Assembly (NCBI GenBank): GCA_037042915.1
Contig: CM073198.1
Span: forward strand, 3,658,001 to 3,722,000
Direction of reading: 5' to 3'
Source of the DNA: Auricularia sp. M13
Lineage: Eukaryota > Basidiomycota > Agaricomycetes > Auriculariales > Auriculariaceae
DNA length: 64,000 nucleotides
In this document: piece by piece, positions 33,655 to 44,816 of the stretch
Position numbering within the stretch: the first letter of the stretch is position 1
Layout: every line of letters starts with the position of its first letter
Translations under genes and position numbers: made by a program
The notes under the pieces: model-generated
Told to the model about the DNA's origin: nothing
Databases searched by the model: none
The model's input: only the letters and a program-made list of their open reading frames with translations

Positions 33655-34306
33655 TCTTTTCTGCGATGCGCACTCTGACACTGTTCGAAGAGATCACGAC
33701 GCGAACACCGCGCGGCAGCGAGAATACGCACGGGTTAAGCGGTCACAGCATGATGACAACCGCGGCGACGCCCCGCTTGTTTTCGACAGCAAGGCGGCAG
33801 ACTACATCGAGCGGGCTCAGAGGCTAGGAAGTCTGTACGAGAGCTGGCAGGAGCTGTCGCTCGACGAGCGCATGCTCATTGCGGTGTTCTACATATCGGT
33901 CAGACGAGCTGCATTTGGTTTGCTTGGCCGGGGAATTGAACTCACTGTGCACCCCGACCACATGCGCAACCCGCCTCGACCACTCGTATATCAAGTATAT
34001 CGGACAATCATGACTGCAAGAGCGCCGACCATCAGCGTGTTTCAAGAATCAACAATTGACACATTACTGACCGATCTTTTGGAGGCGGGATGGATAACCC
34101 AGACCAACAGCGGGTCTGCATACCTCGAAGATGGTTCGTATGGTCCAACGGGCGACGCAGAGTTTCTCCAACTTGCTCTTCCATGGACCGACGCTCGCGA
34201 CCTTCTTCTGAGCGGCGCTGGAGTTTTGGGGGATGTAGTTAGAGCGGTCACCAACGCAGAACGGCCAGGCGCACCATGGACGGTGGTAGATGCGCGCAAC
34301 ACGTAG
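33655..34306 (+). CDS. Uncharacterised gene divergent to the HMG-like gene
   Basis: An open frame runs from just after a TAG at about 33652 to a TAG at 34306. It has no ATG before 33872, so either that ATG is the start (145 residues) or an upstream exon splices in after CATGTAG. The sequence looks coding: SKAADYIERAQRLGSLYESW, then LSLDERMLIAVFYISVRRAA, then TISVFQESTIDTLLTDLL and WTDARDLLLSGAGVLGDVV. No known domain recognised. Confidence 0.5.
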
Positions 34307-36501
34307 CTGGACGCAGAGACTTGCATCACGCTGTATATATTAGCAGCTGCCTCGTAATTAGACACCCAACGTTGCTCGCAGAGAAATGAAGACGAACTGA
34401 CCTTGAGAAATCATGCTGTGGAGCAAGTGTGTTGGCGGCATCATGGCAATCGATGCGGAGGCCTGCTGTCGTGGGGAAGAGAGAGAGCATCGGGCCAACT
34501 CCGCACATCACACCCGTCTTCAGTGGGCCGTGTGCAACGCCTTTGCTCAGATGCGCTCTCTACCGTGAGGTCCTGCGAAGTGGGAATTGGTCTTTGCGAA
34601 TTTATCTGGCCTTCCTGGCCGTCAGACGCGAGCACGAAGAGCACTGCAGTCTGTTCGTTGGATCCAGCCAGCCTGGCACATGATCGCGACTGCAAGCACC
34701 CTTTGTGGCCGCGCCTATGAGAACGAGGCCTGTCATTGGCGGCGAACGCCTTGCTTGGCACCTGCTGTGAGTGCGACCTCAGAGAAAGAGTCTGTGTCGG
34801 AGTCGACATGCTGCTGCCCGACCCGCTGTTTGCTCCACTCCTCCGCTCGAAGACGACGGTGGATATGCCCAACTAGGCCTGGGAAACGGGCCAAGGGTCC
34901 GGCTGAAGACACCGACGTAGCTTAAATGGAGGCCCTTGCATCATTGAGGCAAAAATGAGAATGCCTCACTAGGCTTGATTGTATGGGTAACATGAATAAA
35001 ATGAATCAATTTGATAGTCAAATGGCACGCGCATACTGGCAATGGACATCAACAATAGCACACAGCGTGTCAAGCTTTTCTCGGCGGCACGTCCATCGCC
35101 GTGCGTGCGGAGCTCGTCGACGCAGTCGGCCTGCAGCTTCGCACGCACTGGGAAGTGCCTTGTCATCTACATCAACGGGTACGATTCATCCTCCCCGAGG
35201 CATGCCTCGTTGCGCGCCACGTACTCCTGCGCCCAGGCCACGAGCAGGGTTTGGTCGCCCGAAGGGCATTATGACGAACTGCGATCTGGCGTGTGCGGCT
35301 CACATCGCGATTCAGTCGCACGCGCGTGTCAGACTACGTGTAAAATGCACAGCAGAACGCGCACCGCGAGCCTGCAAGCGTGCGTGAGTCGAGCTCAGCC
35401 ATGGTGCCAACCAGCCGCGGACGCACCTCGCATCCTGCGCACTCCCCGTGTTTCTGTGCGCGCGTGGGTGTTGCGCCCAACGTCGCAGGGTGCGATCCTG
35501 TGCGCGGAATCGGGGATCGATGAGCCGTTGGTCGTGCGTGCCGTTGGATGCCCTCCGAGTGCACATATCGACTCTGCGCCTTGCGCGTCGATAGGGCGCC
35601 GTTGCTGCGCGTGGGCAGCGGACGCGGGACCCATGACCGTGCTGAATTCGCCCGCGCAAGCTGCGATTCCCGTTGGGGCCGTCTGCGCCAGGTCGGCCGT
35701 CTCGAGCAGTCGCGCCCTCGATCTTCGGCACTTCACATCCGGCTTGGGACGTTTGCGGGTGATTGGAATAAGGTCTCTGAGCGTAAATATTAGCTTGAAA
35801 TAGCGGGATGCGCAGCCGAACAAGAGAGATGTTCGTTTCGCTCCCCACGGCACACACACCGAGTCGGCGGCCTCGGCGCCTACTCGGGGCACATTTACAC
35901 GCCGGGAGGTGGTGCAAGAACCCCCGGCGTACTCACCGTGCAAGTTATGGCGCGGGTTTACGCCGTTTGCGCGAAACGAGCGCCGATTTCGGACTGGGGG
36001 TGGACCGGTCGACTGACCAGAGCTGGCAACCGCAGAGCGCCACTCGGGCGCGCCGTAAAACGCATTTGGTGGCATCCTTTAAATGTATACATCGCCCTCC
36101 AACCGAGTCTGCGCAGCACGGAGGTGTTGTTGGGCCGATTGCGAGTCCGTGGTAGTGACGGCATGCAAGGCAGCCGCACTCGATCCGCGTCTTGCTCCCT
36201 CATTTCGACGATGGGAGGTACTTGGAATGCGTACCGTACACCTCTACCAGTCGTGACTTTGCATGGCGGGACGTGGCCGTCGAGATCGCGAGCAATCTTT
36301 TGGTGAAGCCGAAAACAAGCTGCTGATAGCGTCAGATGCTTTGCGCACACGATTGAACGGGTGGAGGCATAGCACACGCACCCGATTGTTGCCCTCGAAT
36401 ATAATTTTAGCGTTAGCGCTGCCTGTGAGTGCCAGCGCGAGCATCGTCCGAATTGGTCTGACCAGAATGAAGCATAAGCAAACGACGCAGGTAGGACAAC
36501 G
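34307..36501. other. 2.2 kb without a supported gene
   Basis: Both strands have GC-rich overlapping open frames (for example 35312-35917 minus and 35042-35803 plus), but none shows motifs, splice structure or protein-like composition that would favour one frame. Confidence 0.4.
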
Positions 36502-38197
36502 TTACAATGCATACAATTCGATGGCCTTGATGTTGTCAGGGATGCCGGGCATGTTCTGCACAGAGCCGCCGTTGGCGATGATGAGGTTCTTCATGTGGTC
36601 GTCACTCAGCCGGCGGTCGACAAGCTCGCGCAGCAGCCATGGGCACACCACCTGGAACTCGCCCGCCAGCAGCGGTGCGTGCATTTGTTGCTCGTGTACG
36701 GCTCGAAGCACTAGTTGAAGCCCAGGATCTGGCTCGTCGACACCGTCGGCATCGGCGCCAACAACAGCGAATTGTGCAGGCCCGTGCGGGCGATCTGCTC
36801 CTTCAGGCTCGCCCAGTCCCAGAGGTCGGTCGGCATGACGCCCCAGAGGTCGTACTGCAGCCTGCCCTGCGCGGGCGAGCCGGCCCGCGTCTCGTACGGG
36901 CCCTCGCGCTCAGCGAGCTCGACGCCTTGAGCGCGGCGCGGTAGATGGTCTCGAAGATCTGGAGGTTGAGCTTGCGCGCCTCGGGGCTGTCGAACGGCAG
37001 GCGCAGGATCATGAACGCGTCCGCGAGACCCTGCACGCCGATGCCGATGGGCCGGTGGCGCATGTTGCTGCGGCGCGCCTCGGGCACGGGGTAGTAGTTC
37101 ACGTCGATGATCTTGTTCAGGTTGCGCGCGACGACCTTGGCGACGTCGTGCAGCTTCTGGAAGTCGTACGATTTCTTGTCGGCCGTCACGAACGACGGCA
37201 GCGCGATCGATGCCAAGTTGCACACCGCGACCTCGTCCGGCGCAGAGTAGTCAACGATCTCGGTGCACAGGTTCGACGACTTGATCGTGCCGAGGTTCTG
37301 CTGGTTGGACTTGGCTGCGCAGAGCGTCAGTATGAGAGATATGGGAAGGGAAAGGACTGACCGTTGCACGCATCCTTGTACAACATGAACGGCCCGCCAG
37401 TCTCGATCTGCGCCTCCAGGATGGTGTACCACAGCTTCTGCGCAGGGATAGTCTTGCGCGCGCGGCCTTCCTTCTCGTAGCGTTCATACAGCGCCTCGAA
37501 CTCGGCGCTGTGAACCTCGTGAAGACCGGGCGCCTCGTTCGGGCAGAACAGCGACCATTCGCCGTTTGCCTCGACACGCTTCATGCTAAACGACACGTCA
37601 GGGAAAGTCGACGCAAGCAAGCGGAAGAAGCACGCACAAAATATCGGGAATCCAGAGCGCATAGAAGAGGTCGCGCGGGCGGACCTCTTCCTTACCGTGG
37701 TTCATGCGCAGGTCGAGGAAGTCGAACACGTCCGCATGCCACGGCTCGATGTAAATCGCGAACGCGCCGGGGCGCTTGTTACCGCAACGCGCCGTCGAGT
37801 CGTACGCACGCAGCATGGGCACGATACCATTGCTGTGGCCGTTCGTGCCCGCGATGTACGAGCCCTTCGCGCGAATGCAGTGGATGTTGAGGCCGATGCC
37901 GCCGGCCGTCTTGCTAATCATCGCGCAAGTCTTGAGCGCGTCGTAGATGCCCTCGATCGAGTCCTCCTTCATCGTGACGAGGAAGCAGCTGCTGAGCTGC
38001 GGATGCGGCGTGCCGGCGTTGAAGAGCGTCGGCGAGGCGTGCGTGAAGTAGCGCTCCGAAGGTTGTACGTCTCGATCGCGCGCTCGACGTCCGCGCCGTG
38101 GATGCCCACCGCGACGTGCATGAGCATGTGCTGCGGCCGCTCGGCGATGCGGCCGTTTATGCGCAGGAGATACGAGCGCTCAAGCGTCTTGAAGCCT
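36502..38197 (-). pseudogene. Ribonucleotide reductase large subunit (RNR1) gene fragment, decayed
   Basis: The minus strand encodes clear class I RNR large-subunit motifs in order: [116 protein letters not shown], and [10 protein letters not shown]. The functional protein is about 800-900 residues; this copy lacks the N-terminal ATP cone and the C-terminal tail. It has a 2-nt deletion near 38057, a 4-nt deletion near 36925, an in-frame TAG just after ILGFN at 36711, and further scrambling. Two ordinary introns remain (about 37610-37660 and 37320-37365), so it was copied from genomic DNA and not from mRNA. It was probably captured by the giant element. Confidence 0.9.
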
Positions 38198-38939
38198 GGC
38201 CATCACCGGTGCACGCATCCTTGTACAACATTCCAGGCTGGACGTCAGACCGCCCATCGCGACACGTGCATGGCAAACCCTTGACTTCGCGCGCTGGACT
38301 GTGGTCGGCCTGTGCCTCTGCGCGTCGGCGGCCGATGCACATTGCAGCGCTGCGCGTTGATATGTACAGTGAGCACATCAATTATGCGCGCTGCGACGAC
38401 GCACTCACCATGACTTTGTCTGGCAGTGACTTTGCGCTGCACCCCGCGAACACCGCGCCTTGCCTCGGGGCTGCGCGTGCAGGCCGTTCGGTCGGTTCGT
38501 GCGAATGAATCGACGTATGGTGCAGCAGTATCTAGTGGTAAATTCAGTCATTGCGAAACTTTGCGCTGGATGAGGACTGACTGCAGTTGCCCAGAGCTGC
38601 GCTGCGGCCAGGCGGTTACTGCAGGAGCAGGCTTCCACGCTAAGGGCAAGCGTGAGCCGGGCAGTCTCGGCGCTGGAGAGTATGGGTTCCGGGACAAGCT
38701 GCGGCCGAAGCCGCTGCTCTCTCTCATGTTTGCTACACCTCCACGTAGGCTCTGGCCATTTTATCACCTATCCCGAAGGTAGACTCAGCAGTTCAATATA
38801 ATGGCTAGCATCTAACGTTCTCCGTTTGGTATTTTATAGCTTTATATCGACAGATGAACGACTTCGCAAAAGCGACGTGCGGGCTGCAATTCCGGGATGA
38901 CGACCCGCAAGTACTTGCACAACGAGGCCGCCAATATGT

Positions 38940-39160
38940 GCGCAAGTGCGCCGCCCAGATTCGCACGAGGAGGCTGCACACATTCGTGTGACTAGACCGC
39001 CAGCATTCGCACGACGACGACACCAGATTTCGCACGACACCCTCTGCATTCGCACGATGATGCAGCCTGCTTTCCGCGCGGCTCGGTTGCCTTCATTCGC
39101 GCGGCTTGGCCGCCAGTCATTGCGCGTGACCGCACTGTCCGCCTTCGCGTGCGCCAAGGT
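38940..39160 (+). repeat. Degenerate minisatellite with ATTCGCACGA core
   Basis: About seven units of 22-33 bp start with ATTCGCACGA or variants (ATTCGTGTGA, ATTTCGCACGA, ATTCGCGCGG). They lie just beyond the 3' end of the KDZ gene and may be subterminal repeats of a KDZ element. Confidence 0.6.
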
Positions 39161-39333
39161 CATCGCTTGTTACCCAGTCGTCGCGTACAGTAAGAAATGG
39201 AGTACGTTGCACAATTTCTTTTTATCTCGCGTGTTACCCTAACGTTTTGAACAGCAAGTATAGATACAAAGCCCCGGACTAGAAGTACGACCACTCGAAC
39301 TCAATACCAGCATCTAAGGTTGTTAGCTTCGTA

Positions 39334-42300
39334 TCAACTGTCACGATCGCGCTCACCTTCTTGCTCCTTCACCGCACCTGCAATATTCCGCTTCTTTCCA
39401 ACAACTTGCCGAGCTATCAGCATCTGGGCCTGCTTTACGCATTCCTCGGCCTGCAGCGCGCGCTGTCCGTGGATTGCAGCCTGCTCAAGAGCATATGCTC
39501 GTCGTCCGCACTTAACGCTCGAAGGTTGCCCATCTGGTAGGTCGTGGCTCTCTTCGATTGAAGCAACCTCTTGCCAAATGACACCCAGTCGCCTGAAGGA
39601 CGCGGCTGTGCGCTCAAGTTCGGCCTCAAGAATTTCAACCTCTTCACGGCAGCGATCGCGGTGTGCGCGAGCTCTGAACCAGCGCACTCGTTGTTCTTGA
39701 TGAAGGTCAACACTCAATCCCATTAGATACGCTTGCTTACCCTCTTGTGATAGCTCATCCAGCGACGTCTTGTTTTTAGGAACATCTGCGTCGCGGTCGC
39801 CCGCCCAGAACCATGCCTGTGGTAATTGACTTTCACCGAGCTGAGCTGACTGTGTGGCGCTGATATGGAGATGTTTCAAGTCATCGTCCGTGAGCGGCTG
39901 ATACCTGCTGGACTCGTCTTTCGGAATGCCGAGCGACTTCATGGCGAGATAATGGCGACGATACGCGGCTGCGTGCTTATGGATTTTTTTGAAGTTGCTT
40001 TGGACGGACTCTTCGGCTCGGGTGGTTGGACCATACCCTCGAACGTTCCTCTGCTTGAAGGTCAGAGCGCTGTTTGCGGCTTGGATGGCTATCTTCATAT
40101 TGGCCAGAGCTTTGTCCGCTGCTGATCGCCTGAGCAGATACTCGCGCTCGCCAAGCTCGAAAAACCCGAGGCGCTTCCTATCTTCGGCACTCGCCCAGTC
40201 CGACGGCAACGACAGAGGTTCGTCTTCCGGGCATCCGAAATCTTCGTCAACGTGCGCAGAGAAATCGTCAGAGCCTGGCGCAGAACCAAGAACGGGCATG
40301 TGAATCGCTTGGAGCAGGTGGAAGCTGGTGATGTCGTCGCGCAGCTGTGAGCGTTTCAGACACAGTTGCATCTGTTGGTCCCTCGATGACGGCTTTGGCA
40401 ACGATGCTTTGAACTCCCGTAACTGCGACCTAATGACATTAGCTTCGAGCTCTTTTAAGGAATGCAAATTGCGCACTGTTTGGTCTCAATATTAATGGCG
40501 GTGTCAATGAATGTTGTGCTGCAGAATGACTTCTCGAAGTCCAGATTCCCTAACGCTCGCGCTTCCGCCTCTTCCTGTCGCGTAAGGGCCGCGACAAGTT
40601 CAGCGCGCTTTGGAACTGCGGGCCTCAGACGTAATTCATCACTAGGAAAGGACAGCTAACCTTTGGCTTGGTCGGCCCTATATACGCTGCGCCAAACACC
40701 ATTCTCGAGCCAAGCTTCGGTGGGCAAGTTCTCCCAAGCAGCAATGAGCTCGGGCTTGATGCCAGAGTTTATGACGTCGAAATTCATCTCGGCGTCCTCT
40801 TTCTTCTCGATTTCTTCGCGTAGTTTGCCTACCAGCGACGTTGCTAGTAGATATCCAATTAATGCACTGAAAACAGAGGACTAGCTGCGTACCCATTGAA
40901 ATAACTTTCCGATAATTCCAATCGCCGTTTGTGTCGTCAAACGTGTCTTTACGATGACCAGGGTTCTGGTCCTTCGTGATCTTCGCCGTCTCGTTGCTGT
41001 GTGCCCAGGGCCGCTCCACTCCTTCGCCATCCGTGCGTCCGCATGCCACTGTGTACTGGGGAGAAAACCGAAAGCGGCAGTCTTCCTTGTGACCCTGCAA
41101 ATGCATCTTGTTGACAAGCACGGTCATATTCTCGACGATGGGAGCAAGCTCGGGAAAACTGTTTGAAAAGCGTTCGTGCAAGCGGACGGAGTATTGGCAC
41201 CCTTTATCGCACAGAAGAAACCGAGGAAGTGCTGCCTCGGGAGACTGTCCCAATGCGCCTGCAAGGGCAAAGTCATTAAGACAAAATCTGTGGCAAGTAA
41301 GCACAAGAATAATCGTGTCAGCAAGAGATGGAGTCACGACGACTTACTTTTCGCCGAGTTTCATATCCACGATGGAGTTGGGCCGGTACAAGGAGTGGCG
41401 GACACACACGACAGCTATAATGCCCGTTACCACGATGCCTCGTCGCTTCGTGTATGAGTTCATGCTTCGAAGGTTGGAGCAGGTGGAGTTGTGCTGCCGA
41501 ATGCCAGTCAGCAAGGATCATCCGACTGGAATTACGTGCATACCTCGTTTGGATCATCCTCAGCATTTTCTTCATAAGATGCGTTCTGTATTGAATTGGT
41601 GAAGTATCCACGGCCGTCGAGTAAGGGAATATCATCTTCATCGTGAGGCTTTTGAACGACGACAGCTCGAAAGTTGCCGTCCATTCCCAGGTACAGAGCA
41701 TTCCGATGCCTGTAGATATGTTAGAGATGCGCAAGTAAATCACTGGCACAAACACGCACACATTAGACGGTGAAAGTTTCTGCTCCCAGTCGGCGGGCAT
41801 ATTAAGACCAGGTTGCGGGCAAGCAGGGCAGAGGATCGCGACACTGGTGCTCTCATTTGGTAGAAACTTCGAGATATTCAAGGCCTGGCCACTCTGTTTC
41901 AGGCGCATTAAGTAGCGCCATTCACGGGAAACTCGGAGCAGCTCTTCGTAACGATCCTGAATGTGCATGAGCCACTGAGTCGCGCGCATAAGGCTGAGCT
42001 TACTGGGAGAACGCCCTCAGCACGCGTATTGTCTGTTAGTCGGCGTAGCAATGCCCAGTAGTCGTAGGCTGGCTTCCGAGACTGCAAACTGTCCAGGCGA
42101 TAATGCTTCAAGACGCGGATGGTGAAAGCGGTCCTCGGCGAGTCCCAGGTGGCAGGGTAAAGTGAGGAGAGCAGGAGTTGGTAAGCCTCGGGCTTTGCGC
42201 CCGCACATCGACAATAAACAATCTGTAGTCGGTGGATGCCGTTTGTATCGATGAGAATGAGCGTAGGATGGGAATCTGCAGCACAGGGGCACCGTGCGCC

Positions 42301-42913
42301 GTCATGGCCGAGGCAAAGCTGAAGACCACATTTGCGCAAGCTCCACCGTCGGAAGTACTGGCCGTTCCATTTCTCTACGCGATGAAACGGTGTGTGCGTG
42401 TGTGAATGACGCATGCAGGCATCACACAGAGGTGATTGTAGGCTGCAATCCGTACAGCGCGTCGTCCGAAGCTGGCCCTCTTGGCCACACCCGCACGGCG
42501 TTTCCACTAGGAAATTAACTTCTAGACTGAATAGCGCGTCGAGAATGTGGGGCGAGCGTTCCGTAAACTCCTTCATAGCCTGTGATGTCTTCTGTGGAGG
42601 CGTCAGCAACACGGTCCAGCATGGTGAACTATGAACACACCTTCCACCGTGAGGACTGCCCAGGTCCTTGATCCTGCGGTGCGGACGGCTCTTCAAGCAC
42701 GGGTTCAGGATGTGGAGTTGGCTTGGATGAACTAGCAGTTTGTTTCCTTTTCGACGACTGCACTGGAGCAACGGGCACGAAGGAGGTGGGAACACGACAT
42801 CCGCCTTCGTAATTAGCCTCTACACCTGGGCTACACTCAGTATCTGAGTCTAGCTCCAGCGTGCTGATATGCGTCTTCCGTCGGCTAGTCTTGCCGCGCT
42901 TTCGAGGAGGCAT
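39334..42913 (-). CDS. KDZ-type transposase with CxC2 cysteine cluster
   Basis: The start is MPPRKRGKTSRRK at 42913. Exons include 42913-42641, 42591-42004 and 41956 to about 41760, and more downstream; introns are 46-60 bp. After a basic N-terminus comes a CxC2-type Cys/His region: CGCGQEG, CTDCSLQSPLCDACMRHSHT, HRVEKWNG, DTNGIHRLQIVYC. The core has CPACPQPGLNMPADWE, LYLGMDGNFRA, GIIAVVCVRHS, then CDKGCQYS, MHLQGHKEDC, GRTDGEGVERPWA and GDWNYRK, which match the KDZ superfamily (Kyakuja, Dileera, Zisupton) and probably contain the catalytic acids. The C-terminal third is charged and helical (FFELGEREYLLRRSAADKAL, then WFWAGDRDAD). The exon order looks intact. One junction near 40900 would need a 26-nt intron and deserves checking. 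It is the likely mobiliser of the 24.8-kb segment. Confidence 0.85.
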
Positions 42914-43251
42914 GGTGTGGCAAAGGTTCAAGTCTTTCTGAAGTCCGATGCCGGCGCCGCACCGAGTCCCGGGATTGTTACGCTTCACGGCCCAAACAAG
43001 CAAAGGCAAAATGCGCATCGTACAGCGTCTAACCACGTGGTTTATTGCTGTGTCATGGAGGTCTCTTGCAATCCCACGGCGTCTCAAGTGCGTTTATCCC
43101 AGCGCTGTTTGCGTCGCAGCTGTTGGGCTGCAATTTGCGAGGTCCCTCGGAGTGCGGTAAAGCCGTGGTCCAAGCCACGAGACCTCTTATTGTCGGACAC
43201 AGCTTTGTGGCCGAAGCACCGTGGTCTGTGGTTCGCCGCTTCACCCATGAG

Positions 43252-43260
43252 AATAAAAGG
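43252..43260 (+). promoter_or_regulatory. TATA-like box of the cysteine-cluster gene
   Basis: AATAAAAGG lies 54 bp before the ATG at 43314, in the divergent region shared with the KDZ gene. Confidence 0.4.
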
Positions 43261-43313
43261 CGGAACTTTGGCGCAGCAAAGAGTGACCATTGCCCTCGAG
43301 CACCATCTCAGTC

Positions 43314-44669
43314 ATGTACCCTGGATTTCGTGGGCTATACCAGGCACCGGCACGCCGTATCCATCCTTACATTCCTTCTGTCCGCTGCCCGACCTGTCGC
43401 GCAGAGCTCTGGCCGCAGGCTCGCGCTCACGGTGACCCTGAATATATTGCACGTTTTTTGCCTGAACGATCCAGCCTTGAGACTTACGCTTTCGCAGTGC
43501 GAACTTGGTGGACATGGCCACGTTGCCGTCTTTCACAACGGTCGGGTAGAGTGGACTGGGGCAAGCACGGACATCATCGCCCACTGCGTGCATCCTGGCT
43601 GCACCGTCAAGACCTCTGGTGACTGCGACCTTAATCTCTGCAGGACGCACTGCCTGGAGCTGCCGATTCTTTGTGGCTGCTCATCGCATGACACGACTCG
43701 GCGCCGGCGCCGTGGCGAGGACAACGTTCGAGACCTCCAGGAAATGGATATTCTCGTTGACCAATATCCCGAGGTCTTGAAGAAAGTTGCTCTGAGTCTG
43801 GAGTTCACAGATAGGGTGAGTACGACTCTCAACCAGTATCAGAGGTTTGGCTGACACAAAGAGCACAGAACGTGATCTTCGAAGCTACGGCACCTTGCGT
43901 CTACAACACAGTTAGGCTCAGCACGCTTCCTGCTGATGTCCAGCACGCCCTCCATATCTACGAGGTCTACCCCAACTCATACACAGTTAAGAACCGTGCG
44001 GCGAGCTGGGTGCCCTACAATGACAGCAAGGCCGTGCGCATTCCACCGAACCATCGTCGCCTTGAGTTCCGTGCCCTCAGCGTCGAGGGGGCAACCAAGC
44101 CGTTCCCACTAGGCTTCTATGTGGACATGAGCAACGGCCTGGAGAACTATCAGAGCTTCAGGGAGGATGGCGCTTCCAGGAAAGCTGCTTGGCGCGACGC
44201 CTTCCCCGACTGCGACGAAGACGATTTCGACGAGACCGCAATCGACTTGGTGCGGCAAGCCTGGCTGAAGGCACCCCAAGAACTGCACCACCGCTTCCTC
44301 GAGTATGGCAGGACCGACAAAGGACGCTGGGCCGAATTTGCGATGCAGGTCCAGTCGCTGCCAGAGGGTCCGTTCGACTACTTCGACGACGACGACTACA
44401 TTGCGCAGCCCAAGAACGTTGAAGGCTCCTCGTCACCAGCTGCAGAAGCAGCACGTCGTCGCGCTGCAGGCAAACGTCGTCGTGCTAGCCCATCGGAGGC
44501 GGTGGAGGCACAGCGCTCAGTCAAGAAGCGCAAGGTTGATGCGGTTGCGCCTGCAACGGTCCCGCGGCGACGCTGGCTGACCGGTCCTGCCGCCGAAGAA
44601 GCAGGCCCATCTCGTGCACGCAGCGCTCCTGCAGGTCGTATTCAGGGCAACAGCGACGAAGATGAGTAG
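43314..44669 (+). CDS. Cysteine-cluster nuclear protein divergent from the KDZ gene
   Basis: The second exon, 43869-44669, is certain (intron 43816-43868, donor GTGAGT, branch CTGAC). The 5' structure is not: the TATA-like box favours ATG 43314 (MYPGFRGLY, then VRCPTCRAE), but a clean splice into the downstream frame was not found. The first part has VFHNGRVEWTG and a compact Cys/His cluster HPGCTVKTSGDCDLNLCRTH followed by CGCSSH, plausibly zinc-binding. The C-terminal part is a globular region (AAWRDAFPDCDEDDFDETAI), an acidic patch and strong nuclear localisation signals (GKRRRASPSE, KKRKVD). Similar Cys-cluster proteins occur beside KDZ transposases. Function unknown. Confidence 0.6.
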
Positions 44670-44816
44670 GATATTGATGATGATTTGAGTACGGACTGCG
44701 AAGTATCGAATATGGTAGCAGAAACGATCTAATATATTGGATGATATTTAATGAATCTGCAGCGCGCAAATGTTAGTATGGAGCAAGGATGACAGAGCGG
44801 GACAATGACAAACCAA
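44670..44816. other. Convergent gene ends
   Basis: Short AT-rich 3' flanks of the cysteine-cluster gene and the dioxygenase gene. Confidence 0.4.

Noticed and set aside
34307-36501. Several 100-250 codon frames on both strands
   Set aside because: Overlapping GC-rich frames with no motif, splice logic or preferred strand.
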